Shown here piece after piece: positions 51,255 to 59,491 of a stretch of 64,000 nt of DNA; positions within the stretch are counted from its first letter, which is position 1, and the number at the start of each line of letters is the position of its first letter. The position numbers were made by a program, and so were the translations under genes. Below the pieces are notes generated by a model that saw only the letters and a list, made by a program, of their open reading frames with translations, was not told where the DNA came from and searched no databases. This DNA is from Parafilimonas terrae. GTDB lineage: Bacteria; Bacteroidota; Bacteroidia; Chitinophagales; Chitinophagaceae. Location: assembly GCF_900115755.1 (NCBI RefSeq), contig NZ_FOXQ01000003.1, forward strand, positions 186,001 through 250,000, written 5' to 3'.

Positions 51255-53714
51255 TCATTCTTCAATATAAATTCTTTTTACCCTGCTGCTTATGCCGGTT
51301 AATATTTCATAAGGAATGGTGTGGCAACTTTTTGCCACTTCACTTATGCTAATGTTGTTGCCAAATATTTCAACCTCGTCTCCTTCCTCAACATCATTAA
51401 TACCGGTAACATCAACCATTGTCATATCCATTGCAACTGACCCAACAACCGGCGCACACTTCCCTTTAATGAAAACTTTACCAACGCCATTACTTAATGC
51501 GCGGCGAAAGCCATCCGCATAACCAATTCTTAATGTTGCAATAATTGAATCAACATTTATTTTACCCCGACGGTTATAGCCTACTGTATCGCCGGCTTTC
51601 ACTTTTCTTAATTGTGCAACCGTTGTTTTAAGCGTTACTGCGGGCTGCAAAGAAAGCTGATGATTGCTGGTGTTGTCAATACCGTACAAACCAATGCCGA
51701 GGCGTATCATATCAAACTGCAGTTGGGGCAGGCGAATGCTTGCCGCAGAATTGGAAATATGTTTAATGAAGGAATAATTAAGTGCGGCCTGCAGCTTGCT
51801 GCATATCTTTTCTAATTTTTCAGCTTGCAAAAAACTGTACGCATCTTCCGCAGCATCTTCGCTTGCCACTAAGTGACTAAACACTGATTTTACAACAAGC
51901 CGGTTATTTGTTTTTAATATTTCAATCAGGATATCTATTTCATCTTCACCAAAACCAAGCCGGTGCATGCCTGTATTAATTTTTATATGCACAGGATAAT
52001 ATTGCAGGCCCTGCCTGTTAAGAAAAGCATCAAACTTTTTAAGAATGCCAACAGAATAAATTTCCGGTTCAAGATTATATTGTACCACCTGCTCAAAAGC
52101 TTCTTCATCTATGTTCATAATCATGATAGGCAGGCGGATATTTGCCCGGCGCAATTCTACGCCTTCATCAGGATATGCAACCGCCAGGTAATCCACTTTA
52201 TGGTATTGCAATACATTAGCAATTTCAGCACTGCCGCTGCCATAACCGGAAGCCTTTACCATTGCCATTATTTTAACGCCGGGATTCAGCATTTTCCTGT
52301 ATTCATTTACATTATGAATAACTGCAGTAAGGCTTATTTCCATCACCGTTCTGTGCACCTTCTGCTGAAGCATTGCAGCAATATTTTCAAAACCAAATCT
52401 TCTTGCGCCTTTTAGCAGTATTACCTGGTTGCGAAAAAAACTCGTTGAAAACTGGCTAAGAAATTCATTGGTGGAATTATAGTGATAAACATTTTCAATG
52501 GCCTCTTTCAGAAAAGGAAAATAAGCTTTCCATTGTTCGCCAATTACAATAGTGCTGCTAATATTCCTTGCTTTCAGCACAAATATTATTTCAGCATAAG
52601 CGCCCTTGCTGGCGCCGGGCACATCTGAAAGAATTACTGTTTTATGTGTAAACTGGTTTTGCTGCTGCATAAAATCAAGCGCCACAGCAAATGAAGCAGT
52701 ATCAAAACTATAACTGTCATTTATTAAAGCGCAGTTATTAATGGCAGGGGTTAGCTGCAAGCGCATATCAACAGGTTGCAATGCCTGCAGCCGGTCATTA
52801 ATAATTTCAGCCGGAATATTTAAGTTTAACAGAACAGCTATGCATGTTTCAACATTTTGAACAGAGGCATCATCGGCAAAGGGAATATTAAACTGATAAA
52901 CGGTATTGCTATATTTCAATTCTATAACAACATTCTCTTCATTTTTTTTACGGGAAAATATTTGAACAGCATTGCTTTCATTATCTCCCCACGTAATAAT
53001 ATTTGCTTTTGAATTTTGATGAATTGCATCAACAATAAAATTATTATCGCCATTAGCAATAACCGTATTACAATGTTTAAAAAGCTTGCATTTCTCTTCT
53101 GTTTTCTGTGCTTCCGAAACAAAATTTTCATGATGTGCGCTGCCGATATTGGTAAGAATGCCGGTTGTTGGCTGAATAATATTTTCAAGCTTTTCCATTT
53201 CACCAGACATTGAAATACCTGCTTCAAAAATGGCAAGGTTATTTTCAGCATTCATCTGCCAAACACTTAATGCAACGCCAAGCTGCGAGTTATAACTGCG
53301 GGGGCTTCTTACAATATTATACTCCGGGGAAAGCAATTGATACAGCCATTCTTTCACAATTGTCTTTCCGTTGCTGCCTGTAATGGCAATTACAGGATAA
53401 TGAAATTGTTTGCGGTGATAAGCCGCCAGTGTTTGCAATGCGGCCAATGTATCAGCAGCAAAAATGAAATTTGCGTTAGCAAATGCAGCCGTATCAAAAT
53501 GCGGGTGCACAACAAAGCTGCGCACGCCGCGCTCATACATTTCGCCAATGAAATTATGTGCATCCCTTCTTGCTGTTGCCAGTGCAAAAAACAATGTTGT
53601 AGAAGGAAAGATAAGACGGCGGCTATCGGTTAATAATTGTTCAATAACATAATCTCCTGCTGCAATTTTCGCATCAGCATTTAATACCGAAGCAATTTTA
53701 TTTATGGTGTACAT
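51255..53714 (-). CDS. murF-alr: Bifunctional MurF ligase / alanine racemase
   Basis: The 819-aa fusion has an N-terminal MurF half (about 1-440): ATP motif ITGSNGKT (111-118), then ILTNIGSAHHENF, and late VILLKGARRFG. The C-terminal Alr half (about 450-819) has the PLP lysine Lys487 in MAMVKASGYGSG and the catalytic Tyr region VGYNRRGKIN. MurF adds D-Ala-D-Ala to UDP-MurNAc-tripeptide and the racemase supplies D-Ala, so the fusion couples two steps. This fused gene is typical of the Bacteroidota. Confidence 0.95.
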   Translation of the reverse strand: MYTINKIASVLNADAKIAAGDYVIEQLLTDSRRLIFPSTTLFFALATARRDAHNFIGEMYERGVRSFVVHPHFDTAAFANANFIFAADTLAALQTLAAYHRKQFHYPVIAITGSNGKTIVKEWLYQLLSPEYNIVRSPRSYNSQLGVALSVWQMNAENNLAIFEAGISMSGEMEKLENIIQPTTGILTNIGSAHHENFVSEAQKTEEKCKLFKHCNTVIANGDNNFIVDAIHQNSKANIITWGDNESNAVQIFSRKKNEENVVIELKYSNTVYQFNIPFADDASVQNVETCIAVLLNLNIPAEIINDRLQALQPVDMRLQLTPAINNCALINDSYSFDTASFAVALDFMQQQNQFTHKTVILSDVPGASKGAYAEIIFVLKARNISSTIVIGEQWKAYFPFLKEAIENVYHYNSTNEFLSQFSTSFFRNQVILLKGARRFGFENIAAMLQQKVHRTVMEISLTAVIHNVNEYRKMLNPGVKIMAMVKASGYGSGSAEIANVLQYHKVDYLAVAYPDEGVELRRANIRLPIMIMNIDEEAFEQVVQYNLEPEIYSVGILKKFDAFLNRQGLQYYPVHIKINTGMHRLGFGEDEIDILIEILKTNNRLVVKSVFSHLVASEDAAEDAYSFLQAEKLEKICSKLQAALNYSFIKHISNSAASIRLPQLQFDMIRLGIGLYGIDNTSNHQLSLQPAVTLKTTVAQLRKVKAGDTVGYNRRGKINVDSIIATLRIGYADGFRRALSNGVGKVFIKGKCAPVVGSVAMDMTMVDVTGINDVEEGDEVEIFGNNISISEVAKSCHTIPYEILTGISSRVKRIYIEE

Positions 53715-53773
53715 GAAATTTCTCTAACAATTGTTATCATCATTTTTTATTCTCGCTTAGCAGGTTTGCTTTA

Positions 53774-53810
53774 GCCACAGATGCACAGATTTTATCTGTG
53801 CATCTGTGGC
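53774..53810. repeat. Palindromic repeat of the CACAGATGCACA type, copy 2
   Basis: GCCACAGATGCACAGAT (53774-53790) and its exact reverse complement (53794-53810) form a 17-bp perfect stem with a TTT loop. The core is shared with 43861-43893. It lies between the MurF-Alr start and the end of the lipoprotein gene. Confidence 0.8.
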
Positions 53811-53824
53811 CTTTTCTTCACTTT

Positions 53825-54424
53825 TTACTCTGTTGCGTTGTCATCGCCAACAATAGCCTGTATTTTTTTTCCTATTGAAACAAATAAACCACGTTGTTTT
53901 TCAGGGCAGCATTCTTCAAAAAACGCCGCAGCATAATAACCCGGATTGATGGCCGCTTCTTTTGTAATAATCCATAAACGGTTGCCCGCCGCATCATAAA
54001 TATTGCAATCTTTATTACCATCTGTACAATAACCTTTCTCTCCATCACCGGGAATCGTCCATGCTTTATTTTCTTCCATATAATTTAATAAGCTGTCACA
54101 GGCTGTTTTATCTGCCTGAACAGGCGTAAGGCTTGTTGGCGTGCCTGTATTATTCGGCATCATATTTTTATAATAGCGATAAGCTTTCCATTCATTGTTT
54201 TGTTGTGCCAATATGAAATAGTTCATCGATTTTACCCATGCAAAATTTTCATAGGCATAGGCAATTACAAGATCGTTTTCTGATTGCAGCTTTTTTAATA
54301 CATCATCTTCAATTGACTGCTTTTTTGCAGAAGTATTTACATTTTCTGCGAGCATGTTTTTCTGTGCGCTGCAACCTGTGTTCATAACTGTGGCTATAAG
54401 TATGAATATAAAATAGTTCTTCAT
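53825..54424 (-). CDS. Predicted lipoprotein, 199 aa
   Basis: A lipobox (FILIATVMNTGCSAQKN) makes this a lipoprotein. The mature part has a Cys-rich motif GEKGYCTDGNKDCNIYDA that may form disulphides in the periplasm and a late FFEECCPEKQRG. I do not recognise a family. It stands alone between the palindromic repeat and a small plus-strand gene. Confidence 0.7.
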   Translation of the reverse strand: MKNYFIFILIATVMNTGCSAQKNMLAENVNTSAKKQSIEDDVLKKLQSENDLVIAYAYENFAWVKSMNYFILAQQNNEWKAYRYYKNMMPNNTGTPTSLTPVQADKTACDSLLNYMEENKAWTIPGDGEKGYCTDGNKDCNIYDAAGNRLWIITKEAAINPGYYAAAFFEECCPEKQRGLFVSIGKKIQAIVGDDNATE

Positions 54425-54506
54425 TGAATTTTATTCTGCTTTATTCAGCATTATTTTTAGAATTTTGCTAATTTTATAACAGCTCTGCTATAATAAAATC
54501 ATTTCT

Positions 54507-54656
54507 ATGGGTAATTTATCTTTTTTCGAACTTACAATCCTGGTCATTCTTGCTGTGCTTGTCTTGAAATTTTCTTTAAAATTTATAAAAACCATCCTGA
54601 AATTGATTATAGCATTCATTAAAGCAAGCTTTGTTTCAGACTCCAGAAAAAATTAA
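54507..54656 (+). CDS. Small membrane protein, 49 aa
   Basis: This short frame starts ATGGGTAATTTATC and encodes a hydrophobic segment (about 8-24, ELTILVILAVLVLKFSL) followed by a second hydrophobic stretch (about 31-44). It ends in a polar tail. It fits a small inner-membrane protein. Its coding status rests on composition only. Confidence 0.45.
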   Translation: MGNLSFFELTILVILAVLVLKFSLKFIKTILKLIIAFIKASFVSDSRKN

Positions 54657-54672
54657 CCCCTTCTTCTCGCTG

Positions 54673-55278
54673 TCATTGAATTTTACTTCTTTTTATTTTA
54701 TTCCATGTTTCATATAAAAATTCCTGTGAAGGCTGAAATTCCGGCATTTCATTCAGCGGTTCACAGGGTTTCCAATGCGCTTTCATTTCTTCCGGTAATT
54801 GCTGATATAATTGTGTGCCCTTTGTTTTCCAGGCTATCATTTCGTCACTCACTTCTTTTATAATTTTTGCAGGATTACCCGCCAGCAAACTGCGCTTCGC
54901 GATTTTTTCATCAGCCTTTATCAAACTTAATGCTCCAACAATACATTCGTCGCCCAGTTCAACATTATCCATAACAACACTGTTCATTCCAATTAAACAA
55001 TTCCTGCCAATAATGGCACCGTGAATTACGGCGCCGTGGCCGATATGCGCCGCTTCCTTCAGCCAAACGGCAGCGCCGGGAAATATATGCAGCACACAAT
55101 TCTCCTGTATGTTGCAGCCATCTTCAACAATAACCCTGCCCCAATCGCCCCGCAGCGCAGCGCCGGGGCCAACATATACGTGCTTGCCGATAATTACATT
55201 GCCTGTGACACAAGCCTGCGGATGTATAAACGATGAATCATCAATAACCGGCGTAAAACCTTTGAAGGAATAAATCAT
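54673..55278 (-). CDS. Gamma-carbonic-anhydrase-like hexapeptide protein (PaaY type)
   Basis: I choose the Met at 55278 (MIYSFKGFTPVIDDSSFIHP), giving 200 aa; the longer frame begins in a non-coding stretch. Hexapeptide repeats (VTGNVIIGKHVYVGPGAALRGDWG, IQENCVLHIFPGAAV) make a left-handed beta-helix, with His of HIGHGAVIHG as metal ligands. PaaY/gamma-CA proteins bind metal and are thioesterase- or anhydrase-like. The C-terminal helix (about 165-200) caps the trimer. Confidence 0.88.
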   Translation of the reverse strand: MIYSFKGFTPVIDDSSFIHPQACVTGNVIIGKHVYVGPGAALRGDWGRVIVEDGCNIQENCVLHIFPGAAVWLKEAAHIGHGAVIHGAIIGRNCLIGMNSVVMDNVELGDECIVGALSLIKADEKIAKRSLLAGNPAKIIKEVSDEMIAWKTKGTQLYQQLPEEMKAHWKPCEPLNEMPEFQPSQEFLYETWNKIKRSKIQ

Positions 55279-55454
55279 TACGGCAACTGTTTTAAAAGCT
55301 AAGATAGATTGAATACTACAAATAAACCGGTGTTTAACAGTAGGCCGGCGCATGCAAGATGTCTTCAAAAAATTTGTTTATGCTGTTGCGTTTTTTTCTA
55401 TTAAAACGAATAATATAAAATGATTATTTTTAGAAGCAATATCCCGCTAATATT

Positions 55455-56867
55455 ATGGAAATACATGATCTCACAAGCATCATCTCTTCCGGCCTTATTG
55501 TACCGGTTATCGGCAGCGGCTTCTGCAAGGTGAAAGTGCCGGTAAACCGTGTAGATCCGCATAATAAGTTCACCGGTAACGTAACTGTTTTAAAAAATGC
55601 CGCCGAAAAAAACATTGAGGTTACGCTTACCTTAAATGAATATCTCGCCCTGAGACTGGCCGATAAATTCGGGCTGAATTATTTAGATGACAGCATGCTT
55701 AACCTGAATTGCGTATTTCTTAAATCGAAATTTACAGAAGCCACACGCTATAAAATGCTGCACGATGAATACCAGCAACTAAGCACGGAAAAGCTGCTGG
55801 ACGACTATGAAAAACTGGCATCAATAAGGGATTTCCAGATTTATATAAATACAGGGCCTGATGATTTCCTGGCAGATGCCTTTGCCAAAATACACGACCG
55901 CAAGCCACAGTTTATTGCAGCGCAGTTATTGGAAAGCAATAACAACAATGTTGTTATAAAAGAGCCTTCCGCTTTTGAGCCTATCGTGTTTAATATTTTC
56001 GGCAGCATAGTAAAAGCGCCTTACAATGATTGTGCTGTAACCGATGAAAATTATATTGAGATGATTGTAAAACTGCAGCAGGAAAGTACCACGCAGCAAT
56101 CTGCTTTCAACACTTTATTTAACCTGCTGCGGGAAAATAACCTGCTTATAATAGGCAGCAGTTTCCCCGACTGGCTGATGCGCTTTTTAATAAGGCTCAT
56201 TGCGGCTGAACGTTATACGCAATCAAACCAAAAACTTATTTCAGATGCAGGCACTTTAAGCAGAATTGAATTTGAAAATTTTTTACAGCAATACCAGGGA
56301 CAGGTAATTACGCAAAATGAAGAAACATTCAAATCGCCTGGTGATTTTGTGCAGGCTTTGCACAAGGCCGTACAAAACAACCCTGAGAATATAGTGCAGC
56401 GTTATAAAGAAAAAGTTTTTATAAGTTTTATAAGTGAAGATAAAAATATAGCCCAACTGCTCAACAATGCTTTTGCTGAAAAAGGCGTGCCTGTGTTTTT
56501 TGATGGCAATGAAATTTTTTCAGGGACCAATTTCAATAATGTTATTAAGCCGGAAATTCAAAACTGCGATTTCTTTCTGCCTGTAATAACAGCGCGTTCT
56601 GTAAAAGACCCTATTGATGTAAAACGATATGTGTATAAGGAATGGACGCTTGCCGGTTTCAGGAGAATGGCTGGCGAAGATGCAGCAGCCACCACAACTT
56701 TTATAAAGCCATATACCATAGGAACAGATGCCATAAACATGTCGGTTTATGAAACGTATTTTGATGGCATCGGCATGGAAAAAATTCCAGACACAAGCAG
56801 GGAAGCGCTCAACGCTTTTGTTGAATCATTTATAACAAGAAATAATCTTACGCCGGTTAACAATTAG
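55455..56867 (+). CDS. SIR2-like/TIR fusion protein, candidate defence effector
   Basis: The 470-aa protein joins two NAD-linked domains. Residues 1-about 255 are SIR2-like: VPVIGSGFC (16-24), INTGPDDF (131-138, in place of the usual TTNxD), NIFGSI (180-185, where active SIR2 domains have a catalytic His, as in LHGSI) and LLIIGSSFPDWLMRF (230-244). Residues 320-about 440 are a TIR domain: VFISFISEDK (321-330), VPVFFDGNEIFSGTNF, FFLPVITARS and candidate catalytic Glu396 in YKEWTLAG. The lost His suggests the SIR2 part senses or binds while TIR cleaves NAD. It is 28 bp upstream of a STAND NTPase gene on the same strand. The defence role is inference. Confidence 0.78.
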   Translation: MEIHDLTSIISSGLIVPVIGSGFCKVKVPVNRVDPHNKFTGNVTVLKNAAEKNIEVTLTLNEYLALRLADKFGLNYLDDSMLNLNCVFLKSKFTEATRYKMLHDEYQQLSTEKLLDDYEKLASIRDFQIYINTGPDDFLADAFAKIHDRKPQFIAAQLLESNNNNVVIKEPSAFEPIVFNIFGSIVKAPYNDCAVTDENYIEMIVKLQQESTTQQSAFNTLFNLLRENNLLIIGSSFPDWLMRFLIRLIAAERYTQSNQKLISDAGTLSRIEFENFLQQYQGQVITQNEETFKSPGDFVQALHKAVQNNPENIVQRYKEKVFISFISEDKNIAQLLNNAFAEKGVPVFFDGNEIFSGTNFNNVIKPEIQNCDFFLPVITARSVKDPIDVKRYVYKEWTLAGFRRMAGEDAAATTTFIKPYTIGTDAINMSVYETYFDGIGMEKIPDTSREALNAFVESFITRNNLTPVNN

Positions 56868-56895
56868 CCACAGCGTAAGCATAAACGATACTTAT

Positions 56896-58614
56896 ATGGA
56901 ACAGCGCCCCTATCGCGGCATGCATACTTTTACGGAGGAGCAAAAGAATTTGTTTTTTGGAAGAAGTAAGCCGGTGAATGAAATATTCAGCCTGCTTAAA
57001 AACAATATGCTCACGGTTATATTCGGCACATCAGGCATTGGCAAAAGTTCGCTGATAAATGCCGGCCTTATACCTAAGCTGCGTGAAAATTTTTACCTGC
57101 CCATTTTATTGCGTATTCCTTTTTCTGATGCGAATATCAACCCGCTTACCTATACACGGAATGTAATTGAGGCTGAAGTAAAAAAATATATTTATAAAGA
57201 TTTCACTTACCCGGCAAACACTACATTATGGCAATTTTTTCGTGAAGCCAACTATACCGGCGGCGCTGTAATACCTGTATTAATACTTGACCAGTTTGAA
57301 GAATATTTCAAGTTTGGAAAAAATAATAAAAACAAGGCTGATGAATTTGCAAAAGAAATATCAGGCCTTATTGAAAACAGGATGCCCGATGAATTAAAGA
57401 ATGCTGATAATTATAAAACGCTTACTGCTTCAGACGCCCAGAATAATTGCCGGGTTATAATAAGCCTGCGCGAAGATTTTCTTGCGCCGCTTGAAGATTT
57501 AAGCAAGCTTATTCCTTCACTAAACAAAATTCGTTACCGCATTGTGCAGTTACGCGGCAAAGAAGCTTTTGATGCCGTTTACCAGCCTGCCAAACATTTA
57601 ATAGATGAAGCTACAGCAGTGCATCTTTTAAGAAAGATCATTCCTAAAAAAATAAAAGCCGAAACAGGCAACGCCAATGATGATGCAAACGAAATAAACT
57701 GGGAGCAGAAAGATTTTGAACCTTACATATTAAGCCTGTTTTGCTACCAGGCAAATGAAAAAAGGATAGCCGCAAAACAAGCCACCATCTCAAAAGAATT
57801 AATTGATAATACAAAAGTTGAAACCATATTAAATGATTATTATAACAGCACCATAAAAAAATACCGGCACTGGTATAAAAAAAATATTGGCGATTTACTG
57901 GAAAAAAACCTTGTGAGCGAAGAAGGTTACCGCCTGCTTAAACCTGTTAACTCCAAGGAATTTAAGAACGTACCGGAAAGAGTAATTACCGGCCTTGTTA
58001 ATGACCGCATTATACAAATTGTAAACAGGAACGATATTAACAATATTGAAATATCGCATGACCTGCTGGCCAATGTTATTCACACTAAAAAGATAGATAA
58101 AAAAGAAGACCGGAAATTAATCAACATCTTAGGTATTGGCGCATTAATATTTGTGATCATACTTGCATTTGCAATCTATTCCCACAACCAGTTAAAAAGC
58201 GAACTTGATAAAGTAAAAAATGTGGCTGTAAATGATTCTATTCAAAAAATAGAATTAAAAACTGACAATGATTCGCTTGTAAACAGGTATCAAAAAACTA
58301 TACAGGCAATAAATAAAGAATACCGGGGCACAGTTTATTTCCAGGTTGGCTCTGCTTATAAATCGAAGGCGCTTACAGCATGCATGGATGCATTGAGAAG
58401 CAGCAGGTTTGTAGTGCCTGCTGCTGAAACCATAAAAGGCAAGTCGTTTAAAAATATGGTAAAATATTTTCACGCAGAGGATGAAGAAATGGCAAAGGAG
58501 GTGCTTGCTATTTGCAACAGTTATTATCCACAGGATTCACTTATACTGCAACGCATTCTGCTTAAAAATAATAATGTTTCTGCCGGAACTATTGAAATCT
58601 GGATCAACAAATAA
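56896..58614 (+). CDS. Membrane-anchored STAND NTPase (nSTAND1-like)
   Basis: The 572-aa protein starts with RPYRGMHTFTEEQKNLFFGR, the nSTAND1 lead-in, then Walker A GTSGIGKSS (44-52) and Walker B VLILDQFEEYF (128-138). The winged part follows (ENRVITGLVNDRIIQIVNR-like, about 360-390). One membrane segment (about 413-435, ILGIGALIFVIILAFAIY) follows. After it come a coiled stretch and a C-terminal globular part (VYFQVGSAYKSKALTACMDA, VKYFHAEDEEMAKEVLA, SAGTIEIWINK), probably outside the membrane. STAND proteins are signal-dependent switches in bacterial immunity. It is 28 bp after the SIR2/TIR gene, so the two probably work as sensor and effector. Confidence 0.78.
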   Translation: MEQRPYRGMHTFTEEQKNLFFGRSKPVNEIFSLLKNNMLTVIFGTSGIGKSSLINAGLIPKLRENFYLPILLRIPFSDANINPLTYTRNVIEAEVKKYIYKDFTYPANTTLWQFFREANYTGGAVIPVLILDQFEEYFKFGKNNKNKADEFAKEISGLIENRMPDELKNADNYKTLTASDAQNNCRVIISLREDFLAPLEDLSKLIPSLNKIRYRIVQLRGKEAFDAVYQPAKHLIDEATAVHLLRKIIPKKIKAETGNANDDANEINWEQKDFEPYILSLFCYQANEKRIAAKQATISKELIDNTKVETILNDYYNSTIKKYRHWYKKNIGDLLEKNLVSEEGYRLLKPVNSKEFKNVPERVITGLVNDRIIQIVNRNDINNIEISHDLLANVIHTKKIDKKEDRKLINILGIGALIFVIILAFAIYSHNQLKSELDKVKNVAVNDSIQKIELKTDNDSLVNRYQKTIQAINKEYRGTVYFQVGSAYKSKALTACMDALRSSRFVVPAAETIKGKSFKNMVKYFHAEDEEMAKEVLAICNSYYPQDSLILQRILLKNNNVSAGTIEIWINK

Positions 58615-58951
58615 TTTATAAAAAGATATTGCATAAGCAGTTTCCAATAATCAATCTTAAGCTTTCTTCAATTATATATTGTTATATCCTGAACCATTAA
58701 AGAAATATAAGCAGCTTATTGTATCGCTATCAATACATCTGTTGTTTCAAAAACGAACAGTTTTCATAATAATGAAAAAACAGCGTTAAGTAATGCCGCA
58801 ACGTTGATCATTTTTTTCAACCGGTCAATTAAATGTCCTGCCATTCATCAGCAGATTAACAAGTTTTAACCGAAACGGATACATGATTTGAAATGTAACT
58901 GGCAAACAATATTTCTTAACATCCGATATAAGCGGAACAAAATTTAAAACA
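58615..58951. other. 337-bp intergenic stretch, no gene seen
   Basis: This gap after the STAND gene is AT-rich. Open frames on the minus strand here overlap the PepSY-like gene's start and look like shadows. I see no convincing promoter, repeat or RNA. Confidence 0.5.
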
Positions 58952-59392
58952 ATGAGAAGCACAATTTTAACAGCCACATTATTATTTGCGATGAGCATTC
59001 CATCTTTTGCCAGCGAAAAAGTTGCAGACACAAGGTTATTGCACGATTTATCAAGCGCCTTTAGAAAAACAGAACAGGTAAGCTGGGTAAGCAAATCAAG
59101 TTACCGACAGGCCAGTTTTAATTTTAAAAATCAGCAGGCCACAGCTTTTTATGGCAGCGATAAAGAATTGATAGGATACAGCATCCAGGTTTCAAAAACT
59201 GACCTGCCCAAAATTGTTACAGATGCAATGAAAGATAACTACAATGACTGGGCAGTAACTGACGCCATTATGTTTGTTGACACTGATGGTTATGTAAGTT
59301 ATTTTATACAGGCCGTTACAAAAAATAAGGGCCAGATACTTGAAATAAGCACTGATGGTGATTTGAGCGTATATAAAACAATGAAGAAATAA
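58952..59392 (+). CDS. Periplasmic PepSY-like/DUF2874 protein
   Basis: The 146-aa protein has a signal peptide (MRSTILTATLLFAMSIPSFA) and a small beta-rich body (VSWVSKSSYRQASFNFKNQQATAFYGSDKELIGYSIQVSK pattern). It matches the family of Chitinophagaceae PepSY-like secreted proteins. The function is unknown. It is followed by a strong terminator. Confidence 0.72.
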   Translation: MRSTILTATLLFAMSIPSFASEKVADTRLLHDLSSAFRKTEQVSWVSKSSYRQASFNFKNQQATAFYGSDKELIGYSIQVSKTDLPKIVTDAMKDNYNDWAVTDAIMFVDTDGYVSYFIQAVTKNKGQILEISTDGDLSVYKTMKK

Positions 59393-59416
59393 ATTCTTAT
59401 CTCACGAAATTTATAC

Positions 59417-59453
59417 AATGCGGAAGTAAATTGATTTTGCTTCCGCATTTTTT
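59417..59453 (+). terminator. Intrinsic terminator
   Basis: AATGCGGAAG (59417-59426) pairs with CTTCCGCATT (59440-59449), 10 bp, and TTTTT follows. It ends the PepSY-like gene and may also serve the convergent leftward gene. Confidence 0.85.
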
Positions 59454-59491
59454 AATACAGTTATTTATTAAACAAGTTGTTTATATCGTAT

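Noticed and set aside
58825-59094. Leftward 89-aa frame over the start of the PepSY-like gene
   Set aside because: It is antisense to a gene with a clear signal peptide and has no domain features.
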